Shown here piece by piece: positions 8,142-15,849 of a stretch of DNA of 64,000 nt. Made by a program: the position numbers and the translations under genes. Origin of the DNA: Branchiibius sp. NY16-3462-2 (GTDB lineage: Bacteria; Actinomycetota; Actinomycetes; Actinomycetales; Dermatophilaceae); the NCBI RefSeq assembly GCF_001594145.1, contig NZ_LVCF01000040.1, forward strand, positions 186,001-250,000, read 5' to 3'. How positions within the stretch are numbered: position 1 is the stretch's first letter; every line of letters begins with the position of its first letter. The notes under the pieces were generated by a model, which had not been told where the DNA came from, made no database searches, and worked only from the letters and a program-made list of their open reading frames with translations.

Positions 8142-9056
8142 ATGCGCCGTACCGCTAGCCGCCCGTGGCTGCTTCTGGCCGCGCCACTGCTGGTCATTGC
8201 GGCACTGCTGCTCTATCCGATCTACCGAGTCATCTATCTGTCGTTCCACGCGTACGGCCTGAAGGAGATCATCTCCGGGGTCCCACGGTGGATCGGCCTG
8301 GACAACTACAAACAGGTGTTCTCGGGCTCCCCCGGGCTGCCGGCGAACTACCTGTGGAGCATCATCCTGCCCAACACCGTCGTCTTCGCGGTGGTGACCG
8401 TCGTGGGGACGGTGGTGTTGGGCACGCTGGTCGCGCTGTTGTTGCGTGCGCTGGGTCCGAAATGGCGCAGCGTCATCATCGGCGCAATGCTGATCGCCTG
8501 GGCCCTCCCGGCAGTGACGGGGACCTACATCTGGCGCTGGATCTTCGATCCGGACGCCGGCATTGTGCGTCAGGCGCTCCAAGGCCTCGGACTGCTCGGC
8601 CCGGAGGGCTACAACTGGTTCCTCGACCGGCTCAGCTTCTACGCCATCGCCGCCCTGAACGTGATCCACCACGGCTACCCGTTCGTGGCGCTGACCATCT
8701 ACGCCGGCCTGCTCACCGTCCCCGAGGACCTGTACGAAGCAGCGGCGCTGGACGGTGCGAGTGCCTGGAAACGGTTCACCAGCATCACGCTGCCGATCCT
8801 GCGACCGGTCTTCGCCGTGGTGACGATTCTGTCGACCATCTGGAACTTCAAGGTCTTTGCGCAGATCTACCTGATGCCCGGCGGTGACGGCAGCAACCCC
8901 GACGTCCTCAACATGGGCGTGTGGTCCTACATCACCGGTATCAACCAGACCAACTACGGCCTGGGGTCAGCAATCGCGGTGCTGCTCACGCTGGTGCTGC
9001 TGGCGATCACCCTGGTCTACCTGCGACTGCTCTTCCGGGAGGACGACCTGCAATGA
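8142..9056 (+). CDS. Carbohydrate ABC transporter permease (MalF-like)
   Basis: Integral membrane subunit of 304 residues with about six hydrophobic segments, beginning with LLLAAPLLVIAALLLYPIYR. The cytoplasmic EAA loop that docks on the ATPase is clear: YEAAALDGASAWKRFTSITLP. It starts one base after the binding-protein stop and overlaps the next permease by 4 bp (ATGA), so all are one transcript. It should form the translocation pore with the following gene product. No ATPase gene lies in this operon, so a shared MsiK-type ATPase encoded elsewhere is probably used, as in other actinobacterial sugar importers. Confidence 0.93.
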   Translation: MRRTASRPWLLLAAPLLVIAALLLYPIYRVIYLSFHAYGLKEIISGVPRWIGLDNYKQVFSGSPGLPANYLWSIILPNTVVFAVVTVVGTVVLGTLVALLLRALGPKWRSVIIGAMLIAWALPAVTGTYIWRWIFDPDAGIVRQALQGLGLLGPEGYNWFLDRLSFYAIAALNVIHHGYPFVALTIYAGLLTVPEDLYEAAALDGASAWKRFTSITLPILRPVFAVVTILSTIWNFKVFAQIYLMPGGDGSNPDVLNMGVWSYITGINQTNYGLGSAIAVLLTLVLLAITLVYLRLLFREDDLQ

Positions 9057-9880
9057 ACAGCCACTCCACTCCGGCCATGAAGATCGGCAAGTACACCGCA
9101 GCGGTCGCCCTCCTGTTGTTCACCCTGTTCCCGATCTACTTCATGCTCACGACGGCCGTCAGCAACACCAATACCTCCGGCGCGGACAGCCTGTTGCCGA
9201 CGTCGTTCACCTTCCGGCACTTCACCGACGTGATGACCAAAGGGCATTTCAGCACCTATCTGATGAACTCCGCGATCGTCACGGTCATCACGGTTGTCGT
9301 ATCGGTCTTCCTGGCCCTGCTGGGTTCGGTGGCGATCGCCCGCTTCCGATTCCGTTTCCGCACAACGGTTCTCGTGCTCGTGCTGATCGTGCAGATGTTG
9401 CCCGCGGAAGCATTGGTCATCCCGCTCTTCCTACAGATGAAGCAGTGGCACCTGCTGAACTCCCTCATCGGACTGGCCGTCGTCTACATCGCCTTCTCGT
9501 TACCGTTCGCCATCTGGAACCTGCGCGGGTTCGTTGCTGCCGTGCCCGTGGAATTGGAGGAAGCGGCCTACCTGGACGGTTGCGGCTGGTGGCGGATGTT
9601 CCGCTCGGTGCTGCTGCCGCTGGTCACCCCGGGCCTCATCGCGACCGGAGCGTTCTCCTTCGTCCTGGCCTGGGAGGAGTTCACCTTCGCCCTGACCTTC
9701 CTGTCCCGCGACGACCGCCTCACCGTGGGCGTCGGGTTGCAGTCCTTCTTCGGCCAGAACACCAACGACTGGAATGGTCTGATGGCCGCCTCGACCATCG
9801 TGACGATCCCGGTCGTGGTCATCTTCGTGCTCGCGCAGAAGCGCATGGGGGCCGGACTGGTGGCTGGGTCTGTCAAGTGA
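9053..9880 (+). CDS. Carbohydrate ABC transporter permease (MalG-like)
   Basis: Second membrane subunit, 275 residues, start chosen at the ATG that overlaps the previous stop (ATGA at 9053-9056); a longer upstream extension would lie inside the first permease. Six hydrophobic segments are apparent, the first VALLLFTLFPIYFMLTTAV. The EAA loop reads LEEAAYLDGCGWWRMFRSVL. The stop codon overlaps the GTG start of the glycosidase downstream. Role and partner assignment follow from the MalG-type family and the operon. Confidence 0.93.
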   Translation: MNSHSTPAMKIGKYTAAVALLLFTLFPIYFMLTTAVSNTNTSGADSLLPTSFTFRHFTDVMTKGHFSTYLMNSAIVTVITVVVSVFLALLGSVAIARFRFRFRTTVLVLVLIVQMLPAEALVIPLFLQMKQWHLLNSLIGLAVVYIAFSLPFAIWNLRGFVAAVPVELEEAAYLDGCGWWRMFRSVLLPLVTPGLIATGAFSFVLAWEEFTFALTFLSRDDRLTVGVGLQSFFGQNTNDWNGLMAASTIVTIPVVVIFVLAQKRMGAGLVAGSVK

Positions 9881-11385
9881 ACGAGCTGCGCCGGTTGGCC
9901 CTATCGGTGCTGATGCCCGGTTTCGAAGGGCGCATCGCGCCGGACTGGCTGAAGTCCGCGGTTGATGACGGCCTGGGAAGCGTCTGCTACTTCGGGCACA
10001 ACATCAGTCCCGATCCTGCTGCGACCCGGGCGCTTTCAGACGATCTACACACCCGTGGCCTGTCCGTCGTCGCCGTCGATGAAGAGGGCGGGACCGTCAG
10101 CCGCCTGGGCACCCACCATGGCAGCGCTCACCTGGGTGCCGCGGCCCTCGGTGCCCTCGACGACCTGGACGCCACCAGTGCCGTCGCGTCCGCGATCGGC
10201 CGGGACGTCCGTGCCGCCGGCATCGATCTGGATTTCGCTCCGGTCGCGGACGTCGACAACAACCCGCTGAACCCGGTCATCGGGATCCGGTCCTTTGGTT
10301 CCGAGCCGGATCGGGTTGGCGAACAGGTGGCGGCCTTCGTCGATGGACTGCAGTCGCGGGGAGTCGCCGGTTGCGCGAAACACTTTCCCGGACACGGTGA
10401 TACCGATGTTGACTCCCACCTGGGGCTACCGCGTATCGACCACGACCGGGCTCGGTTGGACCAGGTCGAGTTGGTGCCGTTCCGGGCAGCCATCTCGGCG
10501 GGCGTGCAGGCGATCATGACGGCGCACATCGTCTTCGCCACCGTCGATCCCGATCAGCCGGCGACGACCAGCCCCGCAGCGCTGTCCCTGTTGCGAGAGG
10601 GACTCGGGTTCCCGGGCGTCATCGTCACCGATGCCCTGGACATGCGGGCGATCCGGGACGGAATGGGCATGGGCGAAGGCTGCGTGCGCGCGCTGCAGGC
10701 GGGCGCCGACGTGATCGCCCTCGGGAACGCCGTCTTCAACGGTGGCCCCGCAGGCCCGGAAGGCATTCTGCAGGAAGCAGTTTCGGCAATCACCGCCGCT
10801 GTACACAGCGGCCGCCTGGACCCGACGCGACTGCAGGAGGCCGCCGGTCGACTAGCGCGGCTACGCAATTGGGTCGAAGGGGCCCATCAACCTCGGCCCG
10901 GCGCGACCGCCGAGCAGGAGCGCAGGTGGGCCGCGTCCGCGCTGACCGTGCGCGGTCGGTGCGAGGCTCCTGCCGGACCGCTGCGCGTCTTGGACGCCCG
11001 TCGCGCGCGAAACATCGCCGCTGGTGCTCTCAACGACGTGCTGCTCAATGAGGTCGTACGCCGACACCCCGGCTCCGTGGTCATCCGCGCCTTCGCGCGT
11101 GGCCAGTCAGCGGAGGGCCATGGCGACGACGCCGCACCGGCCAGCGTGGTGCGCGATTCCCCCGCCGTCGACCTGGTACTCACCGGCACGCTCGGGGTCG
11201 ATCCCGTCCAGGACGACATCGTGAGTGACACGCTCGCAGCCAATCCGGAGGCGATCCTGGTGTGCGCTGCGGGTGACGATCAGTTGCCGTGGTCGCGACA
11301 GTGGCCGCGCGTCGTGCGAACCCACGGGCACAGCATCCCGACCGCGGTCGCGCTCGCCGATCTCCTCGAGGAGCCAATCGGCTAG
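9877..11385 (+). CDS. Glycoside hydrolase family 3, beta-N-acetylhexosaminidase-like
   Basis: A 502-residue enzyme lacking a signal peptide, so probably cytoplasmic, hydrolysing terminal beta-N-acetylglucosamine from imported chito- or muro-oligosaccharides. Typical NagZ-type motifs are present: FDFAPVADVD-like LDFAPVADVDNN, KHFPGHGDTDVDSH (the His/Asp acid-base loop) and VIVTDALDMRAI with the nucleophile Asp. The last 150 residues form an extra C-terminal domain. The GTG start overlaps the permease stop (GTGA), so a tight operon of binding protein, two permeases and glycosidase results; this is the strongest hint that the transported sugar is a GlcNAc-containing oligosaccharide. Confidence 0.9.
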   Translation: MNELRRLALSVLMPGFEGRIAPDWLKSAVDDGLGSVCYFGHNISPDPAATRALSDDLHTRGLSVVAVDEEGGTVSRLGTHHGSAHLGAAALGALDDLDATSAVASAIGRDVRAAGIDLDFAPVADVDNNPLNPVIGIRSFGSEPDRVGEQVAAFVDGLQSRGVAGCAKHFPGHGDTDVDSHLGLPRIDHDRARLDQVELVPFRAAISAGVQAIMTAHIVFATVDPDQPATTSPAALSLLREGLGFPGVIVTDALDMRAIRDGMGMGEGCVRALQAGADVIALGNAVFNGGPAGPEGILQEAVSAITAAVHSGRLDPTRLQEAAGRLARLRNWVEGAHQPRPGATAEQERRWAASALTVRGRCEAPAGPLRVLDARRARNIAAGALNDVLLNEVVRRHPGSVVIRAFARGQSAEGHGDDAAPASVVRDSPAVDLVLTGTLGVDPVQDDIVSDTLAANPEAILVCAAGDDQLPWSRQWPRVVRTHGHSIPTAVALADLLEEPIG

Positions 11386-11389
11386 CGGG

Positions 11390-11536
11390 TCAGTGCCGCT
11401 GTTCGGAACGCTGCCACGCCGAGATCAGGTCGTCACGAGCACCCTGGCTCGGCGCCGAGTCGATCGCGCGTCGCACTGCGCGCATCGAGCGGGCGGCATC
11501 ACGGCGGGCGACGAAGGTGCGGGTCAGGCGGGACAT
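11390..11536 (-). CDS. Small basic hypothetical protein, 48 residues
   Basis: A short ORF encodes MSRLTRTFVARRDAARSMRA and continues as an Arg/Ala-rich helix ending SEQRH. GAAAGAAGCACC precedes the ATG. It is preceded by a near-consensus promoter (-35 TTGCCG, 17-base spacer, -10 TATAAT) with a leader of about 65 bases. No domain is recognised; small basic helical proteins of this look are common in Micrococcales. Function unknown, perhaps nucleic-acid or ribosome associated; that is only a guess from charge. Confidence 0.6.
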   Translation of the reverse strand: MSRLTRTFVARRDAARSMRAVRRAIDSAPSQGARDDLISAWQRSEQRH

Positions 11537-11609
11537 GCTGGTGCTTCTTTCACGATCCGATCGGTGATCCAGACCACAGTAATTGCAGTCCGAACATTTC
11601 TATATCGAA

Positions 11610-11638
11610 ATTATATGCCCGTACTGCCCCACCGGCAA
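11610..11638 (-). promoter_or_regulatory. Sigma-70-type promoter for the small basic protein
   Basis: On the minus strand TTGCCG (11638-11633) and TATAAT (11615-11610) are separated by 17 bases, close to the vegetative consensus. The region 11537-11649 is markedly AT-rich compared with the surrounding DNA. Confidence 0.65.
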
Positions 11639-11649
11639 AACCCGGGCCG

Positions 11650-11937
11650 TCAGGCCAGCAGGTCGGCGTACTCCGGGTGTTGATCGATCCAGTGCTGCAC
11701 ATACGGGCACGCGGGAACGACCCGAAAACCCTTGTCCCGCAGGTCATCCAGCGCGAACTGGACGATCACTCCCGCGATCCCCTGGCCCTGGTGGGCGGGG
11801 TCGACCTCGGTGTGCGGGATGGACACGATGCCCTCGCCCGCCGGGTAGTAGTCCGCGAGCCCCACGATCGCGTCACCGGACCACCCCTCGTACCGCGACT
11901 CGTCGGGGTTGTCGATGACTCGGATCGGGCTGCTCAT
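11650..11937 (-). CDS. Small GNAT-type N-acetyltransferase (YjdJ-like)
   Basis: A 95-residue protein of the short GCN5-related acetyltransferase type. It shows AIVGLADYYPAGEGIVSIPH and then TEVDPAHQGQGIAGVIVQFA, where QGQGIA is the acetyl-CoA pyrophosphate loop. The small size fits the YjdJ/GTLF3B subgroup, which lacks the first GNAT helices. The acceptor is unknown. It ends 65 bp or so upstream of the promoter of the small basic protein and begins 7 bp after the stop of the ROK gene, so it is probably transcribed with that regulator. Confidence 0.85.
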   Translation of the reverse strand: MSSPIRVIDNPDESRYEGWSGDAIVGLADYYPAGEGIVSIPHTEVDPAHQGQGIAGVIVQFALDDLRDKGFRVVPACPYVQHWIDQHPEYADLLA

Positions 11938-11944
11938 GCGGCCA

Positions 11945-13027
11945 TCATCGCGCGGCCCACTGCTCCAGAACCGCCGGGGTGGTCAGTTCATCGATCGCCC
12001 GGCTGACGGCGCCGGCAACCGGCCCGTCCTGGTGCAGCGCGGCCAGCACCGGCGGCGGATCGCTGCGACGGAAGGCCATCAACCCGTCCTGGTACCCCCG
12101 CTCGAAGGAGGTCGCATCCGCCGCCATCAACCCTGGCGCAAGGCCGCCGACGGTCACGACCTGCGGATCGAGTGCGTTAACCAAAGCACCCACGCCGCGA
12201 CCGAACGCGTGTGCCGCGGTCGCCTCGCCACCCGGGTCCAGCATTGCCACGACCACCTGTCGCGACCAGCAGCCGAACGCGCCGCACGGACACTGCTGCG
12301 CCGGGTCGCCGAACGGCAGGTGCCCGAACTCCCCCGCGGCCCCCGTCGCGCCGAGCACGGGCGCGCCGTCGAGGACCATCACCCCGCCGATCCCGCCGGT
12401 CAGCAACAGGTGCAGGCAACTGCTGGCACCGCGCGCCGCGCCGGTGCGCGCTTCGGCGAGGCCACCCAGGGTCGCGTCGTTGCCCACCAGCAGCGACGCG
12501 TGCGGTGGCAACCCGCGCAGCAGCGGAGCCAGGTCGGCCGGCTGCGGCTGCTCCCCCGCAAACTGCAGGAGACGGTCGCCGGTCACCGTGCCCGCCACGG
12601 CGACGGACACGACCGGGACGCGATCGGCGTACGGCGACAGGGCCTTGCCCAGCCGGCGCGCCAGGTGCGGGATGAACCGGGCGGGGGTCGCATCGGCGTA
12701 CGTGCCCTGCTCGAGGAGCGTGACCTCGCCGGCCAGGTCGGCCACCAGGATCTGCCACGTGGACCCCGCCAGATCGAGTACGCCGATCAATGGGCCCTGC
12801 GGCGCGGCCGCCAGGAGGGTGGTGGGCCGGCCGGGTCCCGTTGCGGGAGCGGGGGTTTCGGTCAGTAGGTCGTACTGACGCAGGCGGTCGAACAAGTCGC
12901 TGGCACTGGCGCTGGAGATTCCGAGTTGCTCCACGGCGAGGGAGCGGGTGACGCCGGGGGCGGTGTGCAACAGACGCAGGACCTCGCCGCCGACTTCCCA
13001 ACGGCGTAGCACTGTGCGAGGAATCAC
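11945..13027 (-). CDS. ROK-family transcriptional repressor
   Basis: Sugar-responsive repressor. An N-terminal winged helix (WEVGGEVLRLLHTAPGVTRS, then LGISSASASDLFDRL) is followed by the ROK kinase-like fold with GVLDLAGSTWQILVADL, LLVGNDATLGGLAEA, GEFGHLPFG and the zinc motif CPCGAFGC. The start is uncertain: GTG at 13027 gives 360 residues, the usual size; GTG at 13087 would add 20 residues and lie inside the operator. It is divergent from an MFS exporter and next to the amino-sugar uptake operon, so it may control either. ROK ligands are typically sugars such as GlcNAc derivatives. Confidence 0.9.
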   Translation of the reverse strand: MIPRTVLRRWEVGGEVLRLLHTAPGVTRSLAVEQLGISSASASDLFDRLRQYDLLTETPAPATGPGRPTTLLAAAPQGPLIGVLDLAGSTWQILVADLAGEVTLLEQGTYADATPARFIPHLARRLGKALSPYADRVPVVSVAVAGTVTGDRLLQFAGEQPQPADLAPLLRGLPPHASLLVGNDATLGGLAEARTGAARGASSCLHLLLTGGIGGVMVLDGAPVLGATGAAGEFGHLPFGDPAQQCPCGAFGCWSRQVVVAMLDPGGEATAAHAFGRGVGALVNALDPQVVTVGGLAPGLMAADATSFERGYQDGLMAFRRSDPPPVLAALHQDGPVAGAVSRAIDELTTPAVLEQWAAR

Positions 13028-13075
13028 CGTGGCGACAGGCCCAGCCAACTTGGCAGAGCCGGTCGTCGCCGAATA

Positions 13076-13092
13076 TTCTCGGATCACGAGAA
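13076..13092. promoter_or_regulatory. Palindromic operator between ROK and MFS genes
   Basis: TTCTCG-5 bases-CGAGAA is a perfect 6-5-6 inverted repeat in a short AT-rich gap between the divergent genes, flanked by TATTCT and TACTAT that could be -10 elements in either direction. It is the likely ROK binding site. Confidence 0.55.
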
Positions 13093-13121
13093 AATAGTAC
13101 CCGGTGCCCCCAGGAGAGTCA

Positions 13122-14339
13122 GTGCAACAACCCACCACGGCCGACCGGTCGCCTTCGGTCGTCGCCGACGGTGACGCGGCGTTCCGCGCTGCCCGCATCG
13201 GTCTGGTGACGCTGTCGCTGGCCTCGTTCGGTGCGCTGACCACCGAGATGCTGCCCGTCGGCCTGCTGCCGCAGATCGCTGCGTCCCTCGGCATCGCCGA
13301 GGAGCACGCGGGACTGCTGGTCGGTGTCTACGCGCTGATGGTCGCCGTGCTGGCCGTCCCGTTGACGATCCTGACCCGACGCCTGCCGCGCAAACCGTTG
13401 TTGTTGGCGACCTTGATCGGTTATGCGGTCAGCAACGTATTGGCAGCCACGGCAAGCGGATTCGCTGTCCTGGCCCTCGCGCGTGGATTGGGCGGCATCG
13501 CCCACGCTCTCTTCTTCTCGATCTCCATCGGGTACGCCGCGCGCCTCGCACCGCCCTCGCACACCGGCAAGGCGATGGCGCTGATGTCGGTCGGTGGTTC
13601 GGCCGGCTTCGTGCTCGGCGTACCGCTCGGCACAGTCATCGGCACCGCCTGGGGTTGGCGCGCGTCCTTTGCCATCCTCACCGTCGGGGTGCTCGCGATC
13701 GCCGCCGTGGCGTGGCGGGGGCTGCCCGGGGGCGGCGCCCCGCCGGTGGGGCAGCGTCGCGTACGTCGCGACCCCCGTCCGCTCATCGTGGTGATCCTCG
13801 CCTGCGGGTTGGCCTTCCTGGGCCACTACACCGCCTACACCTACATCGCCTCGCTCCTGCACTCCGCCGGACTGCGCCAGGACTGGGTCGGGCCGGTGCT
13901 GCTGGTGTTCGGCGTGGTGGGTCTGATCGGGTTGCGGATCGGTGCCCAGCACCTCGACCGGCGACCGCTGGGCAGTGCCCGGCTGATCCCGGCCCTGCTG
14001 GCGGCCGGACTTCTGATCGTTGCGGTGAGCTACCCGGAGCTCGTGCCGGTGCTGATCGGCGTCACCTTGTGGACCGGGTCCTTCGGCTCGATCCCCTCGC
14101 TCTTCCAGTCGCTTGCGGTGCGCGCGGGCGTCGCCAGCGCTGACGTCGCGGGTGCCTGGATCAACTCCGCCGCCAACGTCGGGATCGCCGGTGGCGCCGT
14201 CGTCGGAGGCTTCGTCCTGGCGCACGCGGGTATCGGGTGGTTGCCGGTGGTAGCTGCCACCCTCCTGCTCACGGTCGGCCTCCTGGCCCTGGCGGCACCG
14301 GCCGCCTTTCGCGGGAACGGCGACGCCGCAGCGCACTGA
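13122..14339 (+). CDS. MFS transporter (AraJ/drug-efflux type)
   Basis: A 405-residue major facilitator with twelve hydrophobic segments. TM1-2 read SLASFGALTTEMLPVGLLPQ, characteristic of the AraJ/SotB efflux group, and the loop 2-3 motif appears as LTRRLPRKPLLL. The GTG at 13122 is preferred to the one at 13104 because AGGAG lies five bases before it. Substrate unknown; sugars, their analogues or drugs are transported by relatives. A GC-rich hairpin follows the stop. Confidence 0.88.
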   Translation: MQQPTTADRSPSVVADGDAAFRAARIGLVTLSLASFGALTTEMLPVGLLPQIAASLGIAEEHAGLLVGVYALMVAVLAVPLTILTRRLPRKPLLLATLIGYAVSNVLAATASGFAVLALARGLGGIAHALFFSISIGYAARLAPPSHTGKAMALMSVGGSAGFVLGVPLGTVIGTAWGWRASFAILTVGVLAIAAVAWRGLPGGGAPPVGQRRVRRDPRPLIVVILACGLAFLGHYTAYTYIASLLHSAGLRQDWVGPVLLVFGVVGLIGLRIGAQHLDRRPLGSARLIPALLAAGLLIVAVSYPELVPVLIGVTLWTGSFGSIPSLFQSLAVRAGVASADVAGAWINSAANVGIAGGAVVGGFVLAHAGIGWLPVVAATLLLTVGLLALAAPAAFRGNGDAAAH

Positions 14340-14343
14340 GCCC

Positions 14344-14364
14344 GCACCGGGGCGCGCCCGGTGC
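14344..14364 (+). terminator. Terminator after MFS gene
   Basis: GCACCGGG (14344-14351) pairs with CCCGGTGC (14357-14364) around a 5-base loop, 5 bp after the MFS stop. Confidence 0.55.
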
Positions 14365-14373
14365 CCGCCGTCT

Positions 14374-14389
14374 TCAACTGAGTGGTTGA
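14374..14389. promoter_or_regulatory. ArsR operator site 1
   Basis: TCAACTGAGTGGTTGA is an imperfect palindrome (TCAAC...GTTGA). Its right half overlaps the -35 box of the ArsR promoter. Together with site 2 it forms a long inverted arrangement, 19 of 22 bases matching. Confidence 0.7.
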
Positions 14390-14414
14390 TAACACCCTGG
14401 CCCCGCGCTACGGT
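14386..14414 (+). promoter_or_regulatory. Promoter of the ArsR-SRPBCC operon
   Basis: TTGATA (14386-14391) and TACGGT (14409-14414) are spaced 17 bases apart. They are bracketed by the two ArsR-type palindromes, which suits direct repression by occlusion. Confidence 0.65.
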
Positions 14415-14418
14415 GTAT

Positions 14419-14434
14419 TCAACCAATCAGTTGA
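14419..14434. promoter_or_regulatory. ArsR operator site 2
   Basis: TCAACCAATCAGTTGA is an imperfect palindrome with the same half-site as site 1, placed just upstream of the ArsR ribosome binding site. Confidence 0.7.
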
Positions 14435-14444
14435 GGATCTACCC

Positions 14445-14807
14445 ATGACCGAGCTCGACCCGCTCGACCAAGCCTTTGCCGCCCTCGCGGACCCGCCCCG
14501 CCGTGACATCGTCGCCCGCCTCGCCGCCGGAGACGCCACTGTCGGCGAACTGGCCGAGCCCTACGCGGTCAGCGTGCAGGCGATCTCCAAACACCTCAAG
14601 GTGCTTGAGCGCGCCGGGCTGGTCACCAAGACGCCCGATGCCCAGCGGCGCTCCGTCCATCTCGAGGCCCAGGTCTTCGACCTGATGACGAAGTGGATCG
14701 AGCGGTACCGCCGCGAGGCCGAGGCACGCTACCAGCGCCTCGACGCGGTCCTTGCCGCGATCACCGACGACCCATCGCCCACCGGATCCAAGGAGCAGGT
14801 CTCATGA
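14445..14807 (+). CDS. ArsR-family winged-helix repressor
   Basis: A 120-residue ArsR/SmtB-type regulator. DQAFAALADPPRRDIVARLA opens the winged helix, and the recognition region is YAVSVQAISKHLKVLERAGL. No cysteine metal-binding motif is visible, so it belongs to the non-metal group usually paired with SRPBCC/AHSA1 proteins. Start at the ATG preceded by GAGG; an upstream in-frame ATG lies within the operator and is rejected. It overlaps the next gene by 4 bp (ATGA). Two TCAAC/GTTGA palindromes flanking its promoter suggest autorepression. Confidence 0.92.
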   Translation: MTELDPLDQAFAALADPPRRDIVARLAAGDATVGELAEPYAVSVQAISKHLKVLERAGLVTKTPDAQRRSVHLEAQVFDLMTKWIERYRREAEARYQRLDAVLAAITDDPSPTGSKEQVS

Positions 14808-15280
14808 CCATCACCACGTCCATCGCCGCCGACGCCGCCGTGCCGGCGATCCACATCACCCGCGACTTCGCCGCGACCCCGGCGCAGTTGCTGCGCGCCC
14901 ACACCGACCCCGACCTGTTCGCCCAATGGGTCGGGCCGGCCAGTCTGCAGACCCGGATCGTTGCCTGGGACGCCCGCGATGGCGGTGAGTGGCGTTACGT
15001 CTCGACACGCGACGGTGAGGAGTTCGCCTTCCGCGGCTGCTTCCACACCGTCGGGCCGGACCGCATCGTCCAGACCTTCACGTTCGAGGGCATGCCGGAG
15101 CAAGTGGCGTTGGAGACGCTGCGGTTCGAAGAACTGGGCGACCGCGCCACCCGCCTGCACGCCACGTCGCTGTGCGACAGCTTCGAGGCGCGGGACGCCT
15201 GGCTGGCCTCCGGCATGGAGACCGGCGTCGAAGAGGGCTACGCCAAGCTCGACCGACTGCTCGGCGGCAGCGATGACTGA
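14804..15280 (+). CDS. SRPBCC (AHSA1-like) domain protein
   Basis: A 158-residue START/Bet v1-like lipid- or ligand-binding fold of the Aha1 type. AIHITRDFAATPAQLLRAHT, the conserved LFAQWVGP and GGEWRY are visible, with FRGCFHTVGPDRIVQTF in the central sheet. ArsR-SRPBCC pairs are a recurrent module in actinobacteria, in which the SRPBCC protein probably binds or handles a small hydrophobic compound sensed by the regulator; the ligand is not known. Translationally coupled on both sides. Confidence 0.9.
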   Translation: MTITTSIAADAAVPAIHITRDFAATPAQLLRAHTDPDLFAQWVGPASLQTRIVAWDARDGGEWRYVSTRDGEEFAFRGCFHTVGPDRIVQTFTFEGMPEQVALETLRFEELGDRATRLHATSLCDSFEARDAWLASGMETGVEEGYAKLDRLLGGSDD

Positions 15281-15830
15281 TGTGGCCACCCGGCATCGCA
15301 TCGTCGCCGCCCGGTTCGGGGCGCTGACCCGCGGCGCGAGCGACTGGTCGGCGCCGTCGCCGGTCGACGGCTGGACAGCGGCCGACGTGGTCAGCCATCT
15401 CATCGAATGGTTCCCACCGTTCTTGCTCGCCGGTTCGGGCATCGAGTGGACGCCTGCGCTCAAGGGACCCGTTGCGGCGTGGGAGCAGCAGTCTGCCAGC
15501 GTGCAGGCACTGCTCGACGACCCGCACAACGTGTCGCGGACGTTCGCGCACCCGATGATCCCATCCTGCCCACTGCCCGAGGCGATCGACCGCTACTACA
15601 CCACCGATGTGCTGATGCACACGTGGGACCTGGCTCGCGCCACCGGTCAGGATGACGGACTCGACGACGCCGAGTGCGCCGCCCTGCTGGCCGGGATGGA
15701 ACCACTGGACAAGATGCTGCGCCAATCCGGCCAGTACGGCCCCAAGGTCACCGTCGCCGACGACGCTGGCGGCGTGGCCCGGTTGATGGGCTTCATCGGG
15801 CGCGATCCATCGTGGGGGCCGGTGCGGTGA
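15273..15830 (+). CDS. TIGR03086/mycothiol-dependent-type maleylpyruvate isomerase family protein
   Basis: A 185-residue DinB-like four-helix protein. It begins ATRHRIVAARFGALTRGAS, with DGWTAADVVSHLIEW (His of the metal site) and TTDVLMHTWDLARATG (second His) typical of the TIGR03086 group. Such proteins resemble mycothiol-dependent isomerases/transferases with a metal bound by three His. It overlaps the SRPBCC stop by 8 bp and so belongs to the same operon; a detoxification job with mycothiol is plausible but inferred. Confidence 0.85.
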   Translation: MTDVATRHRIVAARFGALTRGASDWSAPSPVDGWTAADVVSHLIEWFPPFLLAGSGIEWTPALKGPVAAWEQQSASVQALLDDPHNVSRTFAHPMIPSCPLPEAIDRYYTTDVLMHTWDLARATGQDDGLDDAECAALLAGMEPLDKMLRQSGQYGPKVTVADDAGGVARLMGFIGRDPSWGPVR

Positions 15831-15849
15831 CGCCACCTAGGCTTGGCCG

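Noticed and set aside
13119..14426. 435-residue minus-strand ORF opposite the MFS gene
   Set aside because: Arg/Gly/Asp/Gln-rich antisense translation; it would also run through the ArsR promoter.
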